Shown here piece by piece: positions 26,992 to 34,558 of a stretch of 39,077 nt of DNA. The notes below the pieces were generated by a model. It was given only the letters and a program-made list of their open reading frames with translations, was not told the DNA's origin and searched no databases. The first letter of the stretch is position 1. The number at the start of each line of letters is the position of its first letter. The position numbers and the translations under genes were made by a program. Origin of the DNA: Nitrosomonas sp. (lineage in GTDB: Bacteria > Pseudomonadota > Gammaproteobacteria > Burkholderiales > Nitrosomonadaceae); NCBI GenBank assembly GCA_021774265.1, contig JAJFJG010000002.1, positions 1 through 39,077 of the forward strand, in the 5' to 3' direction.

Positions 26992-27034
26992 TAGACGTGA
27001 CACCAGATTTTCTCCTCAGTATTGAACTTGCGAT

Positions 27035-27057
27035 TCCCCGCGGTCTTGCCGCGGGGA
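27035..27057. repeat. GC-rich perfect hairpin
   Basis: A 9-bp perfect stem (27035-27043 with 27049-27057, core ccccgcgg/ccgcgggg) with a 5-nt loop tcttg stands out in an AT-rich gap upstream of the minus-strand lipoprotein gene. No T tract follows on either strand. It could be a REP-like palindrome or a 5' leader structure. Confidence 0.45.
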
Positions 27058-27301
27058 TAGGTGCAGGGTGCGCGGAGCAAATTTATTGTGGTCAGTATTG
27101 AATGTGATAATAATTTAATGCGAACCCATGCTTAAAAATTAGTAACTAAGCGAATTAATTATGCGACAGCTGGCATTGTAAATTTCTAAAATGGGTGACT
27201 AATTAAACAGTTTAATTATTGAATTAACGAAGAATATGTTTTTTATTTGTGCAAGAATAAGATTTGGTCAAATACAACTGTAACCATAAGAGGGTGTCTA
27301 A

Positions 27302-27865
27302 ATGAAAAAAAGTTTCCTGGTGTTTGTTTGTTTTTTTCTTATTAGTTGTGCTTCTGATCCAGCAAAGCGTCAGCAAGTTGCCATTGAAGAGACAGGTAGA
27401 ATGCAACCGACTACTGAGAAGCTATCTTCATTTAATCATTTTCAGCTGGCTGATATGACGCTTGGCCCAGAAGTGCAAGAAAGATCAGAAAAAGTAGAGA
27501 TTGCAGAGAAACTTGAGGAAAAATTGAAAGAGAAGCTAATGCCGTTAATTAGTAGTTGGAATTCAGCGTCGGGTTCTGGCGATAGTGGACGAGTCTTGGA
27601 AATACAAACAAAAATACACACTTTGCATGTGGTCAGTGGCGGCGCTAGATTCTTTGCTGGCGCATTCCTTGGTGAGTCACATATTGATATGGATTTGGTT
27701 GTGGTTGAGAAAGGAACAGGGAAAGTTGTTGGGCAAACACGTATTCGCAGGGCTTCGAGTGCAATGGCAGGCGCGTGGTCTGTTGGTAGAAGTGACAGGA
27801 ATCTACTAGATTATATTGTCGACATTACACACCAGTATTTAGTCAAAAATTATGAAAAAAATTAA
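27302..27865 (+). CDS. DUF4410-like lipoprotein
   Basis: A 187-aa lipoprotein with signal MKKSFLVFVCFFLISC (lipobox ISC, Cys16) and a good ribosome site (agaggg, about 7 bp upstream). The C-terminal half matches the DUF4410-type pattern with SGGARFFAGAFLGESHIDMDLVV (conserved GARF..G...G.S.....V) and ends in a helix rich in basic residues. It is probably an outer-membrane or periplasmic protein of unknown function. It lies between the APE operon and the methyltransferase, without overlap. Confidence 0.78.
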   Translation: MKKSFLVFVCFFLISCASDPAKRQQVAIEETGRMQPTTEKLSSFNHFQLADMTLGPEVQERSEKVEIAEKLEEKLKEKLMPLISSWNSASGSGDSGRVLEIQTKIHTLHVVSGGARFFAGAFLGESHIDMDLVVVEKGTGKVVGQTRIRRASSAMAGAWSVGRSDRNLLDYIVDITHQYLVKNYEKN

Positions 27866-27904
27866 TTAATTGTTATTGCATTATTTGAGTTTTTTTAAAA
27901 ATTT

Positions 27905-28636
27905 ATGAATGACGAAACGGATAAGAAACGTATTGCTTGGATTAAAGAATCAGCATTCGGTATTTGGTTTCTCAGTACCGATACTTGGGTTAAGCATGTT
28001 TTAACCAAAGCGCTGGATGACCTAGAGCCTTTAATTAATGACCGTAAAAAAAGATATCCTGTTATTTTAGACGTTGGTAGTGGTCATGGGCATTCTTTAT
28101 GGATGCTGGATCAACGGTTTAATCCTGAGAAAATTATTGCCTCAGATATTGATCCCAAATCTGAATTACGCGCTAAGGAGAATATTGCGCGGTGTCAGTG
28201 TGAAGTGCGTGTTCAGAATGACAATGCCGCAGATATAAAATTGGATGATAATTCTGTGGATTTGCTATTTTGCCATCAGACTTTTCATCATTTAGTTGAT
28301 CAGGAACGCGCTATCCAAGAATTTCTTCGCGTATTAAAACCTGGCGGTATCCTTTTATTTGCAGAGTCCTGCCGTCGCTACATCCATTCTTTTCTGATAC
28401 GACTACTATTTCGTCACCCAATGGACGTTCAGAAAACTGATCTTGAATATGTCGAGCTGCTACGGGCCACAGGTTTTGAGTTTACAGATCAAAATATTTC
28501 ACGTCCTTTCCTTTGGTGGAGCCGGGAGGATCTTGGTGCTTTTGAGTTTTTTGGTTTCCTCGAAAAACAACCAGTTCGTGAGGAAACTATGGTGAACTTA
28601 GTGGCTCGCAAACCGGATAGGGTACTGCCAAGTTAA
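27905..28636 (+). CDS. Class I SAM-dependent methyltransferase, possible APE tailoring enzyme
   Basis: A 243-aa Rossmann-fold methyltransferase. Motif I is ILDVGSGHGHSL (residues about 57-68), the acidic residue after strand 2 is in IASDIDPKS, and post-I motifs are DLLFCHQTFHHL and VLKPGGILLFAES. APE clusters usually include a methyltransferase (ApeB), which in other species sits at the 5' end. Its position here, 1.3 kb downstream of the last APE gene, makes that role plausible but unproven. The ribosome site is weak. Confidence 0.82.
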   Translation: MNDETDKKRIAWIKESAFGIWFLSTDTWVKHVLTKALDDLEPLINDRKKRYPVILDVGSGHGHSLWMLDQRFNPEKIIASDIDPKSELRAKENIARCQCEVRVQNDNAADIKLDDNSVDLLFCHQTFHHLVDQERAIQEFLRVLKPGGILLFAESCRRYIHSFLIRLLFRHPMDVQKTDLEYVELLRATGFEFTDQNISRPFLWWSREDLGAFEFFGFLEKQPVREETMVNLVARKPDRVLPS

Positions 28637-28684
28637 CCGTATCTGCGCGATAACAGCAGAATGAAAAATTCAGCAACCCTATAC

Positions 28685-28829
28685 TGTAAATCAGCGTCCA
28701 ATACTTTCCAGTTTCAGCGACTGTCTTGAGATAAATTAATCAGAAAAAACAATAAGTATAAAAATAAATCTGGCAAACTCGGGCGCTGTTTCCTTAAAAA
28801 AACTGGAAAAATTTCAACGCTGATTAACA
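28685..28829. mobile_element. MITE-like element, copy 1 (145 bp)
   Basis: A 145-bp non-coding sequence starting TGTAAATCAGCG and ending CGCTGATTAACA. The ends form a roughly 28-bp imperfect inverted repeat that includes ttccagt/actggaa. It is repeated in direct orientation at 36730-36874 with only two substitutions. TG...CA termini resemble IS21-type ends, but no transposase is inside. No target duplication is obvious. Confidence 0.82.
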
Positions 28830-28887
28830 TTGCAACAGGATATTTCCGCGCTGCGTTTTCAGCCTAAAACAGGGAAAATATGCCAAA

Positions 28888-28999
28888 AGTCGGGCATTGC
28901 CCGACTGGTTTTCGGCTAATCTGTAAAAGTAGGGTGGCTTGAAAGGTAATGTTCATAATGGTTCTAGTCATTTCGCCCGACTTGCCCGACCTGCCCGAC
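28888..28999. repeat. gcccgac hairpin and 9-bp repeat cluster
   Basis: A hairpin agtcgggc-att-gcccgact (28888-28906) is followed by three gcccgac words at 28975-28981, 28984-28990 and 28993-28999, spaced exactly 9 bp. They sit just beyond the 3' end of the integrase gene. Such iterated sites could bind a recombination or replication protein. The hairpin followed by tggttttc could also serve as a weak terminator for the + strand. Confidence 0.5.
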
Positions 29000-29045
29000 C
29001 AAAAAACAAGGGGTCGGAATAAAATATAAAATAGAAGTATAAAAA

Positions 29046-30314
29046 TCAGGTGGCTTTTCTGAATATCGGAGTGAGATTTGGACTCTCTTCTAACGACTGT
29101 AAATAATCCGCCCAGTGTTGCATCATTTTTTTGCGTTCATCTAAATATTGCGCATAATTGTACCTGTCTCTAATTTGATTGCCATCGACGTGAGAAAGCT
29201 GCCTTTCAATTGCATCTTTATTCCATCCTCGCTCGTTTAATATAGTGCTGGCCATGTGTCTAAATCCATGTCCTGTCATTTGTCCCTTTTCATAACCAAG
29301 GCGGCGGATAGCAGCCAGAACTGTGTTTTCACTCATTGGCCGATCTTTTGACCTTACACCAGGGAAGATATAGCGGCCATTACCTGTAAGTGAATGGAGT
29401 TCTTTTAATATCTCGATAGCTTGTCTTGGCAAAGGGACAATATGAACACGCAACTTTTTCATTCTGTTTTTTGGTATACGCCATTCACTGTTGTCAAAAT
29501 CAAACCCTGAGCATTCTGCTTTACGCAGTTCACCTGGTCTAATAAAGAGCATAGGTGCAATTTTCAATGCTGTACGAGTAATATAAGTACCTTTGTAACT
29601 TCTCAATACTCGCAATAATTGCCCAATCTCTTTAGGATCAGTAATTGTTGCAAAGCTTTCGCTTTTTACTGGTGGCAATGCACCACGCAAATCAAAAGAA
29701 GGGTCACGCTCAACCCTTTGGGTTGATATGGCATAACGAAAGATTGTTCCACAGTTGCCTAATGCCCTGTGTGCTGTTTCCAATGCCCCACGGTGTTCAA
29801 TCCTACGTATTACAGTTAATAATTCAGTAGCTGTAATCTCCGCAATTGGATTATTACCAAGCCACGGGAAAATATCACGTTCTAGCAATCGCATGATTCT
29901 TTTACTATGACCACTACTCCAATTAGGTGAACACTTTTCAAACCATTCACGGGCAATAGGTTCAAAACTATTTTCTATGGCGTCCCTGATTAATTGCTTT
30001 GTCTGTTTTTTTATATTGCCTGGATCAGCACCGTTAGATAATTGTTTGCGTGCTTCATCCCTACGTTCACGTGCTTTTTTCAAACTTACATCAGGGTAAA
30101 TACCCAGTGAAAGCAATTTCTCTTTTCCAGAATATCGGTACTTTATGCGCCAGTACTTGGAGCCATTCGGATGAATCAGTACAAACAAGCCCTTTTTATC
30201 AGATAGCTTTTGTTGCTTATCCTCAGCTTTAGCATTTCTGATAGCAACATCAGTCAATTCAGTTTTACGGGCTTCTTGTGTGGGGGTAGATTCTTTACTT
30301 GAGGCATGTTTCAT
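29046..30314 (-). CDS. P4-like tyrosine integrase 1
   Basis: A 422-aa site-specific recombinase. The N-terminal DUF4102 arm-binding domain is typical (LTDVAIRNAKAEDK ... GLFVLIHPNGSKYWRIKYR ... LSLGIYPDVSLKKAR). The catalytic part has R in LFIRPGELRKAE, the H-x-x-R box GHGFRHMAST, LSHVDGN and the Tyr in IRDRYNYAQY. All key residues are present, so it may be active. The att site it used is not clear; no canonical tRNA end is visible directly upstream of its ATG. Confidence 0.92.
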   Translation of the reverse strand: MKHASSKESTPTQEARKTELTDVAIRNAKAEDKQQKLSDKKGLFVLIHPNGSKYWRIKYRYSGKEKLLSLGIYPDVSLKKARERRDEARKQLSNGADPGNIKKQTKQLIRDAIENSFEPIAREWFEKCSPNWSSGHSKRIMRLLERDIFPWLGNNPIAEITATELLTVIRRIEHRGALETAHRALGNCGTIFRYAISTQRVERDPSFDLRGALPPVKSESFATITDPKEIGQLLRVLRSYKGTYITRTALKIAPMLFIRPGELRKAECSGFDFDNSEWRIPKNRMKKLRVHIVPLPRQAIEILKELHSLTGNGRYIFPGVRSKDRPMSENTVLAAIRRLGYEKGQMTGHGFRHMASTILNERGWNKDAIERQLSHVDGNQIRDRYNYAQYLDERKKMMQHWADYLQSLEESPNLTPIFRKAT

Positions 30315-30434
30315 GCTTATTTGGGGGTATATGATTTATGATTATCAAATATACCTCCATTTATACCCCTATTTTATACCGGATGTAATAGGATGGAGAC
30401 GGACAGGAGCGGGCAAGCTATAAGCAAAAATATA

Positions 30435-30584
30435 TTATTTACAACGACTTGAGGACTGTATTGGACTGCTATGGATATGTTGTTGGTAGGCGCTCCAGGT
30501 GTCGAACGAACACTCCTCCGAGATTGCTACGACTGGTGTGATCAATAGGATGACAAGAAAAGCTACAATTTGTTTCTTTGGCAT
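30435..30584 (-). CDS. Possible 49-aa exported peptide
   Basis: A short frame from ATG 30584 encodes MPKKQIVAFLVILLITPVVA followed by ISEECSFDTWSAYQQ and a Cys-containing tail. The N-terminus is a convincing signal peptide, and a possible ribosome site (aggg) is about 9 bp upstream. There are two cysteines in the short mature part. I recognise no family. It lies just upstream of integrase 1, so it may be element cargo or chance. Confidence 0.4.
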   Translation of the reverse strand: MPKKQIVAFLVILLITPVVAISEECSFDTWSAYQQHIHSSPIQSSSRCK

Positions 30585-30623
30585 AAAATATACCCTAGCT
30601 TTTTATTTTAACAAGTAATTAAA

Positions 30624-30650
30624 TGAATCGGTCCGGTTTTTCTGAAGACT
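30624..30650. repeat. Terminal inverted repeat of an IS3-family relic
   Basis: The sequence beginning tgaatcggtccggtttttc resembles the tgaaccg...ccgg-type end of IS3-family elements and lies 13 bp outside the stop of the IS3 transposase fragment, in the expected place. The opposite end is not found. Confidence 0.6.
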
Positions 30651-30662
30651 ATTTAATTTGAG

Positions 30663-30959
30663 TCAAGCAGCCTCATCTGACTCTTCCAATTGGCGATAAT
30701 ATGCCATTTCGCATTCTACCGGTGGAATGTTTCCTATTGATTCCAATAACCGGCGATTTTTAAACCAATCAACCCACGCCAAGGTTGCGAATTCTACTTC
30801 ATCAACATTACGCCAAGGACCATGATGCCTTATGACTTCTGTCTTAAATAATCCGTTAATCGCCTCGGTTAGCGCATTGTCATACGAATCGCCAACAATA
30901 CCTACAGAAGAAGCATCAATCTTGGCTTCTGTTAGGCGTTCCGTATAACGGATCGACAG
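30663..30959 (-). pseudogene. IS3-family transposase OrfB, C-terminal fragment
   Basis: The minus strand encodes the last 98 residues of an IS3-family OrfB: LSIRYTERLTEAKIDASSVG, GDSYDNALTEAINGLFKTEV, the stretch around FATLAWVDWFKNRRLLE, and a stop at 30663-30665. DSYDNALTEAINGLFK is the part of the rve integrase core that carries the catalytic Glu region. The homology stops abruptly at about 30959, so the rest of the element has been deleted. The fragment itself has no frameshift, implying fairly recent truncation. Confidence 0.9.
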
Positions 30960-31077
30960 TACGGCGCTTTATATACTGCTGAATTCTCAAATATTGCAAC
31001 TATTAATACCTCGAAGGCCGGAATCCGGATATTCTGATCCATCTATTTAATGACCAGCTGTATATAACTTATTCATG

Positions 31078-32397
31078 TCAGTGGTTGTTTAGTATACCCA
31101 TGAAATATTCATTCCAAATGTCCATGGCCGCTCGTTTTTCTTTTAAATAATCATATCTATCATAGTGTAAGCTTGAAACATCTTGATGCGCATGATTCTG
31201 TAACCTATCTCTAATCTCTTTCGAAATTCCAGCTTTTCCGGCTAATGTTTTGAATGTTCTACGTAAGTCTCTAGGTGTAAATTTATCAATATTAACTTTC
31301 TTTAATAATCTGGTGATTGCTTGACTAAAGCCATCAACTTTTTGAGGCTCTATATTATTGGCTGCTGGAAACAAATAAACATCATGCAGCCTAGGATTAG
31401 TTTTAATAATCCCAAGCATCGCATCATTTATTGGAATAATATGTGGAAGTTTGTTTTTTGTTCTTGCTGACGGAAAACTAATTGTTTGTTCTGAATAATC
31501 AATTTCATCCCAGCGCAAACCTGCCATTTCTTCTACACGAGAGCCTGTAAGTAGTATTAATTTTAAAACATTAACCTTAAAGACCGACATTTTACTTCTA
31601 TCAAGAGCTCGCCAAAATATTTCTACTTCATTTTCATTTAGTGAACGAACACCCTTTTTTTCATTCTTTACAGTTCTTTGAACTGCAGTTACTGGGTTAG
31701 ATTGAATAAAAAACTGCGTTTGCTTTGTTATTGATTCAACAGAATCATCAAAAAATATACCGTACTGAAACATAGCTGAAAGGTAAGCCCTCATACGATT
31801 TGCCATTATCATGGAACCACGCTCTGTAATCGCATGTAATATCTTAATAATATCTCCTTTCTTTATATCACTTGCTTTTGTAGCATGGTTAATTATGAAA
31901 AGATCGTTTTTAAATGCATTTTGTACATTTCGGAAGTGAGTTTTTCCAGTATTCTGTTTGAGATGGACCAGATAAAATTCTGATAATTGACCAAGACTAC
32001 CTTGCATTTGTTTTTTTCGCTCAATCTCATCCAGATCCTTTTTTTCTTTAGCTAGCTTTTGAGTGCTTTCTTGTTCTTGGACTTTAGGGTCGATACCGGA
32101 ACTATAAGTTGCAGAAAGTTGCCGAAACTTGGCTTTTGCTTGTGCTAATGTTAATTGGCCTTGAGTATTACCGTATCTGCCAATCTTTTTTGATTTTTCT
32201 TTTCCGTTAACAAAATACTTGAAGTAAAAATCAACCTCCTTGCTCCCAAGAACTTTAGCAACAAAAACACCCTGACCACGGCCCCTGGATTTTTCTTTGA
32301 TCTGGAAGATTGTGCCTGGAGTAGCCTTTTTCCTGAATGAATCTAAAATTGTCTGCTTAATTTCGCTAACACTACTTTTAATGGTTTTCATCTTCAT
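31078..32397 (-). CDS. P4-like tyrosine integrase 2
   Basis: A 439-aa tyrosine recombinase with an N-terminal arm-binding region (FYFKYFVNGKEKSKKIGRYG). The catalytic domain contains R in LLTGSRVEEMAGLRWDEI, the box FTPRDLRRTFKTLAGKAG (Arg replaces the usual first His, a change also seen in P4-like relatives), LQNHAHQDV and Tyr in HYDRYDYLKEKR. It reads away from a tRNA-Thr 3' fragment 178 bp upstream of its start, the usual geometry for an integrase beside its att site. Three 12-bp direct repeats lie between the two. Confidence 0.92.
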   Translation of the reverse strand: MKMKTIKSSVSEIKQTILDSFRKKATPGTIFQIKEKSRGRGQGVFVAKVLGSKEVDFYFKYFVNGKEKSKKIGRYGNTQGQLTLAQAKAKFRQLSATYSSGIDPKVQEQESTQKLAKEKKDLDEIERKKQMQGSLGQLSEFYLVHLKQNTGKTHFRNVQNAFKNDLFIINHATKASDIKKGDIIKILHAITERGSMIMANRMRAYLSAMFQYGIFFDDSVESITKQTQFFIQSNPVTAVQRTVKNEKKGVRSLNENEVEIFWRALDRSKMSVFKVNVLKLILLTGSRVEEMAGLRWDEIDYSEQTISFPSARTKNKLPHIIPINDAMLGIIKTNPRLHDVYLFPAANNIEPQKVDGFSQAITRLLKKVNIDKFTPRDLRRTFKTLAGKAGISKEIRDRLQNHAHQDVSSLHYDRYDYLKEKRAAMDIWNEYFMGILNNH

Positions 32398-32413
32398 CTG
32401 CCCAATCTATAAT

Positions 32414-32449
32414 TAGTCCCAGTAATAGTCCCAGTAATAGTCCCAGTTA
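32414..32449. repeat. Three 12-bp direct repeats upstream of integrase 2
   Basis: tagtcccagtaa occurs at 32414-32425 and 32426-32437, and an imperfect copy (tagtcccagtta) at 32438-32449. They sit between the integrase start (32397) and the tRNA-Thr fragment. Candidate arm-type integrase binding sites or autoregulatory operators. Confidence 0.6.
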
Positions 32450-32574
32450 GCAAGGCGGATGTCAATGGATTTTAATGGATTATTTCGGACGAAAATATTG
32501 CTTGTATGTTTTTATATAATTGATTGTATGTAGTATTATGGATTATACTGGATATTGTTGGACTTAACGTAGAA

Positions 32575-32622
32575 TGATTTGTAATCAGAAGGTCCGGAGT
32601 TCGAATCTTCGTGTCGGCACCA
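32575..32622 (+). other. tRNA-Thr(TGT) 3' fragment, attachment-site relic
   Basis: These 48 bases carry a complete anticodon arm (TGATT-TGT-AATCA within tgatttgtaatca), a variable loop, a T arm (cggag-ttcgaat-cttcg) and the acceptor 3' strand ending gtcggcacca. The 5' half (D arm and acceptor 5' strand) is absent upstream. This is the signature of an att site left by integration into a tRNA-Thr gene. It is not a functional tRNA. Confidence 0.82.
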
Positions 32623-32772
32623 ATAAAACAAAGAGTTATAAATTAATTAAGAAATTTAATTTATCCATGTAGACGTTATGTAGACAGTAGATGGGTAAGC
32701 GATAATAAGAATTAATTTTCAGTTTTCTTGTTGATTAGTATTTGAAATATAGATCCTATAGGACAGCGCGAA

Positions 32773-32817
32773 CTGTTAATCCGTTTGTCCCTGGTTCGAG
32801 CCCTGGTCAGGGAGCCA
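32773..32817 (+). other. tRNA-Asn(GTT) 3' fragment, left boundary of the islet
   Basis: Bases from ctgttaatcc through gggagcca match the anticodon loop (GTT), T arm and acceptor 3' end of a tRNA-Asn. Upstream sequence does not supply a D arm or acceptor 5' strand. It agrees with the fragment at 36102-36146 in 41 of 45 positions. The T stem has a central mismatch, so this copy looks more decayed. It is followed by its terminator. Confidence 0.82.
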
Positions 32818-32827
32818 CAAATTTAAA

Positions 32828-32854
32828 GGCTTGCAGCGATGCAGGCCATTTTTC
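32828..32854 (+). terminator. Intrinsic terminator after the left tRNA-Asn fragment
   Basis: Stem ggcttgca/tgcaggcc (one G-T pair) with loop gcga, followed by atttttctttt. The same hairpin follows the other tRNA-Asn fragment, so it is the original tRNA gene's terminator carried along with the att repeat. Confidence 0.85.
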
Positions 32855-32994
32855 TTTTAAAGCCTAGTAGACCCATAGTAGACAACGCACAACACCCAAC
32901 ACCTTGTCATTACCCAAGAACTGGATAGTTTTTCAAGTTTAAATCGAACTCATTTCATTAATTTGGGAAGAAAACGGCAAGTTCCGGAAGTTCC

Positions 32995-33026
32995 GGGGAC
33001 ACAATATTTGGAAGTTCCGTGTCCCC
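32995..33026. repeat. ggggacac/gtgtcccc hairpin with gttccgg words
   Basis: An 8-bp perfect stem (32995-33002 and 33019-33026) with a 16-nt loop, preceded by gttccgg repeated at 32981 and 32990. The look (gttccggggacac) resembles palindromes at ends of REP-associated/IS200-like elements. No transposase is nearby. Confidence 0.45.
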
Positions 33027-33092
33027 AGAACCCCCCAAGAAGTAAATTATCCATAAATTTCTTTAAGTTTGTAGTTAAGCATAGGCGAAAAA

Positions 33093-34376
33093 CTATTTTT
33101 TTTGCTTTTTCCATAAATCTTTCTGTAAAAGAAAATCATAAAATTTTTCTGGTTCATATACTGGTTTACCATCAATAAATGATATGGATTTATGGAGTAA
33201 GGATAAATTCTTATCTTTGTTAGCCTTCCTTACATATTCAATTTTTGAATTAAGCGAATCAATATTGTATGTTATTGCATCTTTATTTGCCAAGTCTGTG
33301 TGTTCCCAGATAAAAAAACTATTATCTGTAGTCGAAGGTGCAGCTATATCACCGAGGCATACCCAAAGATAACCACTGTATTGTTCTTTATTCTTAGGTA
33401 TTTGAGGTTTAATAATATGATTTTTAGTAGTGATTTTTATACAAAAATCACTACCATTATTTAGGAAGATTTTTTCTTCTTCAGGCAAATGCTTTTTGTG
33501 AATCAAGAGACCTCTAATTGTTGCCGGGAACGCATAGACTTGAGTCAGCATTTCTGCTATGTATTCAATATCTTTTTGTTCTTGAGAAATCAAAACTGGC
33601 AAGGAAAAGGCCTCATCTTTTTCTCCATATTGCCCAATCAGATACGGGTATTTGTTAGGAATATTTTTTAGAAAGAAACTGGATATTGGTGGATTAAGTT
33701 CAATTGAAGGTGCCCATTCTACGAAGCCATTAAATAACCAACGCTGCAAATCATCAGTTATGAGAGTTTTATTTCTGCTAGAAAGTGGAGTAAATGATTT
33801 ACTCCATAGACCTTGAGATATAAGTGTAGCCGGTAAGAACATTCCGTCACTAACAGATATTAACATTGGTTCAGGAATGTTTTTCTCTTTGCTGGCCTTT
33901 GTCACCAAATCAAGTAATTTGTTGATACTACTGCTACCAATTGTTTCTATGCTTTTTGAATTAGATTTAAAAGGGGTGGTTAAAAAGTCGAGCAAATACT
34001 GTGTTCCAGAAAAAAGATGGCCTGAAAGGCTATCATTAAATTCCGACATTAATTTTTCTGGATTTGCCTGGAATCTATTATGGAAAAATTTTGATGGATT
34101 ACCTGGCTTTGCTCTATTCAAGCTACACTTTAAGGTTATTTCCTCTCTTTTCAAGAACACATGATTTACATTCGCCTCAGCAGTATTTTCTACTGTAAAT
34201 TTTTCGCGCAGTACTAACGCAGCATCAAGTTCGCCAGTATCAATCAATTGAGATACCCTCTGACGTGAAAGGCCTAGTAATTCTGCAGCCTCTGATTGTG
34301 TTATCGAGTCAATCCACTCCCTGTGTTTTTCTACAAAAAGCAAATATTCGCGAAAACTAAAAAATGTTAATTTCAT
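33093..34376 (-). CDS. Unrecognised 427-aa protein with N-terminal helix-turn-helix
   Basis: Residues about 23-52 form a MerR/excisionase-like helix-turn-helix (ITQSEAAELLGLSRQRVSQL, then IDTGELDAALV). The remaining 370 residues match no family I know. They include a mixed polar stretch and a C-terminal half with LFNGFVEWAPSIELNPP, YLWVCLGDIAAP and a lysine-rich tail. There is no signal peptide or membrane helix, so it is probably cytoplasmic and DNA-binding. Its gene fills most of the tRNA-Asn-bounded islet and diverges from the membrane-protein pair. It may regulate that pair or be the main effector of the islet. Confidence 0.8.
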   Translation of the reverse strand: MKLTFFSFREYLLFVEKHREWIDSITQSEAAELLGLSRQRVSQLIDTGELDAALVLREKFTVENTAEANVNHVFLKREEITLKCSLNRAKPGNPSKFFHNRFQANPEKLMSEFNDSLSGHLFSGTQYLLDFLTTPFKSNSKSIETIGSSSINKLLDLVTKASKEKNIPEPMLISVSDGMFLPATLISQGLWSKSFTPLSSRNKTLITDDLQRWLFNGFVEWAPSIELNPPISSFFLKNIPNKYPYLIGQYGEKDEAFSLPVLISQEQKDIEYIAEMLTQVYAFPATIRGLLIHKKHLPEEEKIFLNNGSDFCIKITTKNHIIKPQIPKNKEQYSGYLWVCLGDIAAPSTTDNSFFIWEHTDLANKDAITYNIDSLNSKIEYVRKANKDKNLSLLHKSISFIDGKPVYEPEKFYDFLLQKDLWKKQKK

Positions 34377-34496
34377 GTAAGTTTGTCATGCAAAATTATT
34401 AGGTTAAATTTGATTCAAAAAGCAAACAATCTAGATACGATTATTTAATTAATGATTAATCACAATTCTAATTATACAGAAATAACGATTAAACTG

Positions 34497-34525
34497 TTGA
34501 CATAGTCAATGTTTAGAAATATTAT
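34497..34525 (+). promoter_or_regulatory. Near-consensus sigma-70 promoter for the membrane-protein pair
   Basis: TTGACA (34497-34502), a 17-bp spacer and TATTAT (34520-34525) form a near-perfect promoter. Transcription would start near 34532, about 27 bp before the GTG of the 79-aa gene, whose ribosome site aagaaggg lies between. It is the strongest promoter I see in the window. Confidence 0.75.
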
Positions 34526-34558
34526 TATTTTAGATTTAACAAAAAGAAGGGAGTTAAT

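Larger units (their letters stand above)
32669..32883. repeat. Paired GTAGAC repeats flanking a tRNA-Asn fragment
   Basis: gtagac occurs at 32669 and 32680 and again at 32867 and 32878. Both pairs have exactly 11 bp between repeat starts, about one helical turn. One pair lies about 90 bp before and the other about 50 bp after the tRNA-Asn fragment. This is the arrangement of arm-type integrase sites around a core. Confidence 0.5.

Noticed and set aside
30481-30513. tRNA-like 3' end on the minus strand (gttcga ... tacca)
   Set aside because: The T loop and stems do not pair as in a tRNA or tmRNA, and the bases are part of the small exported ORF.
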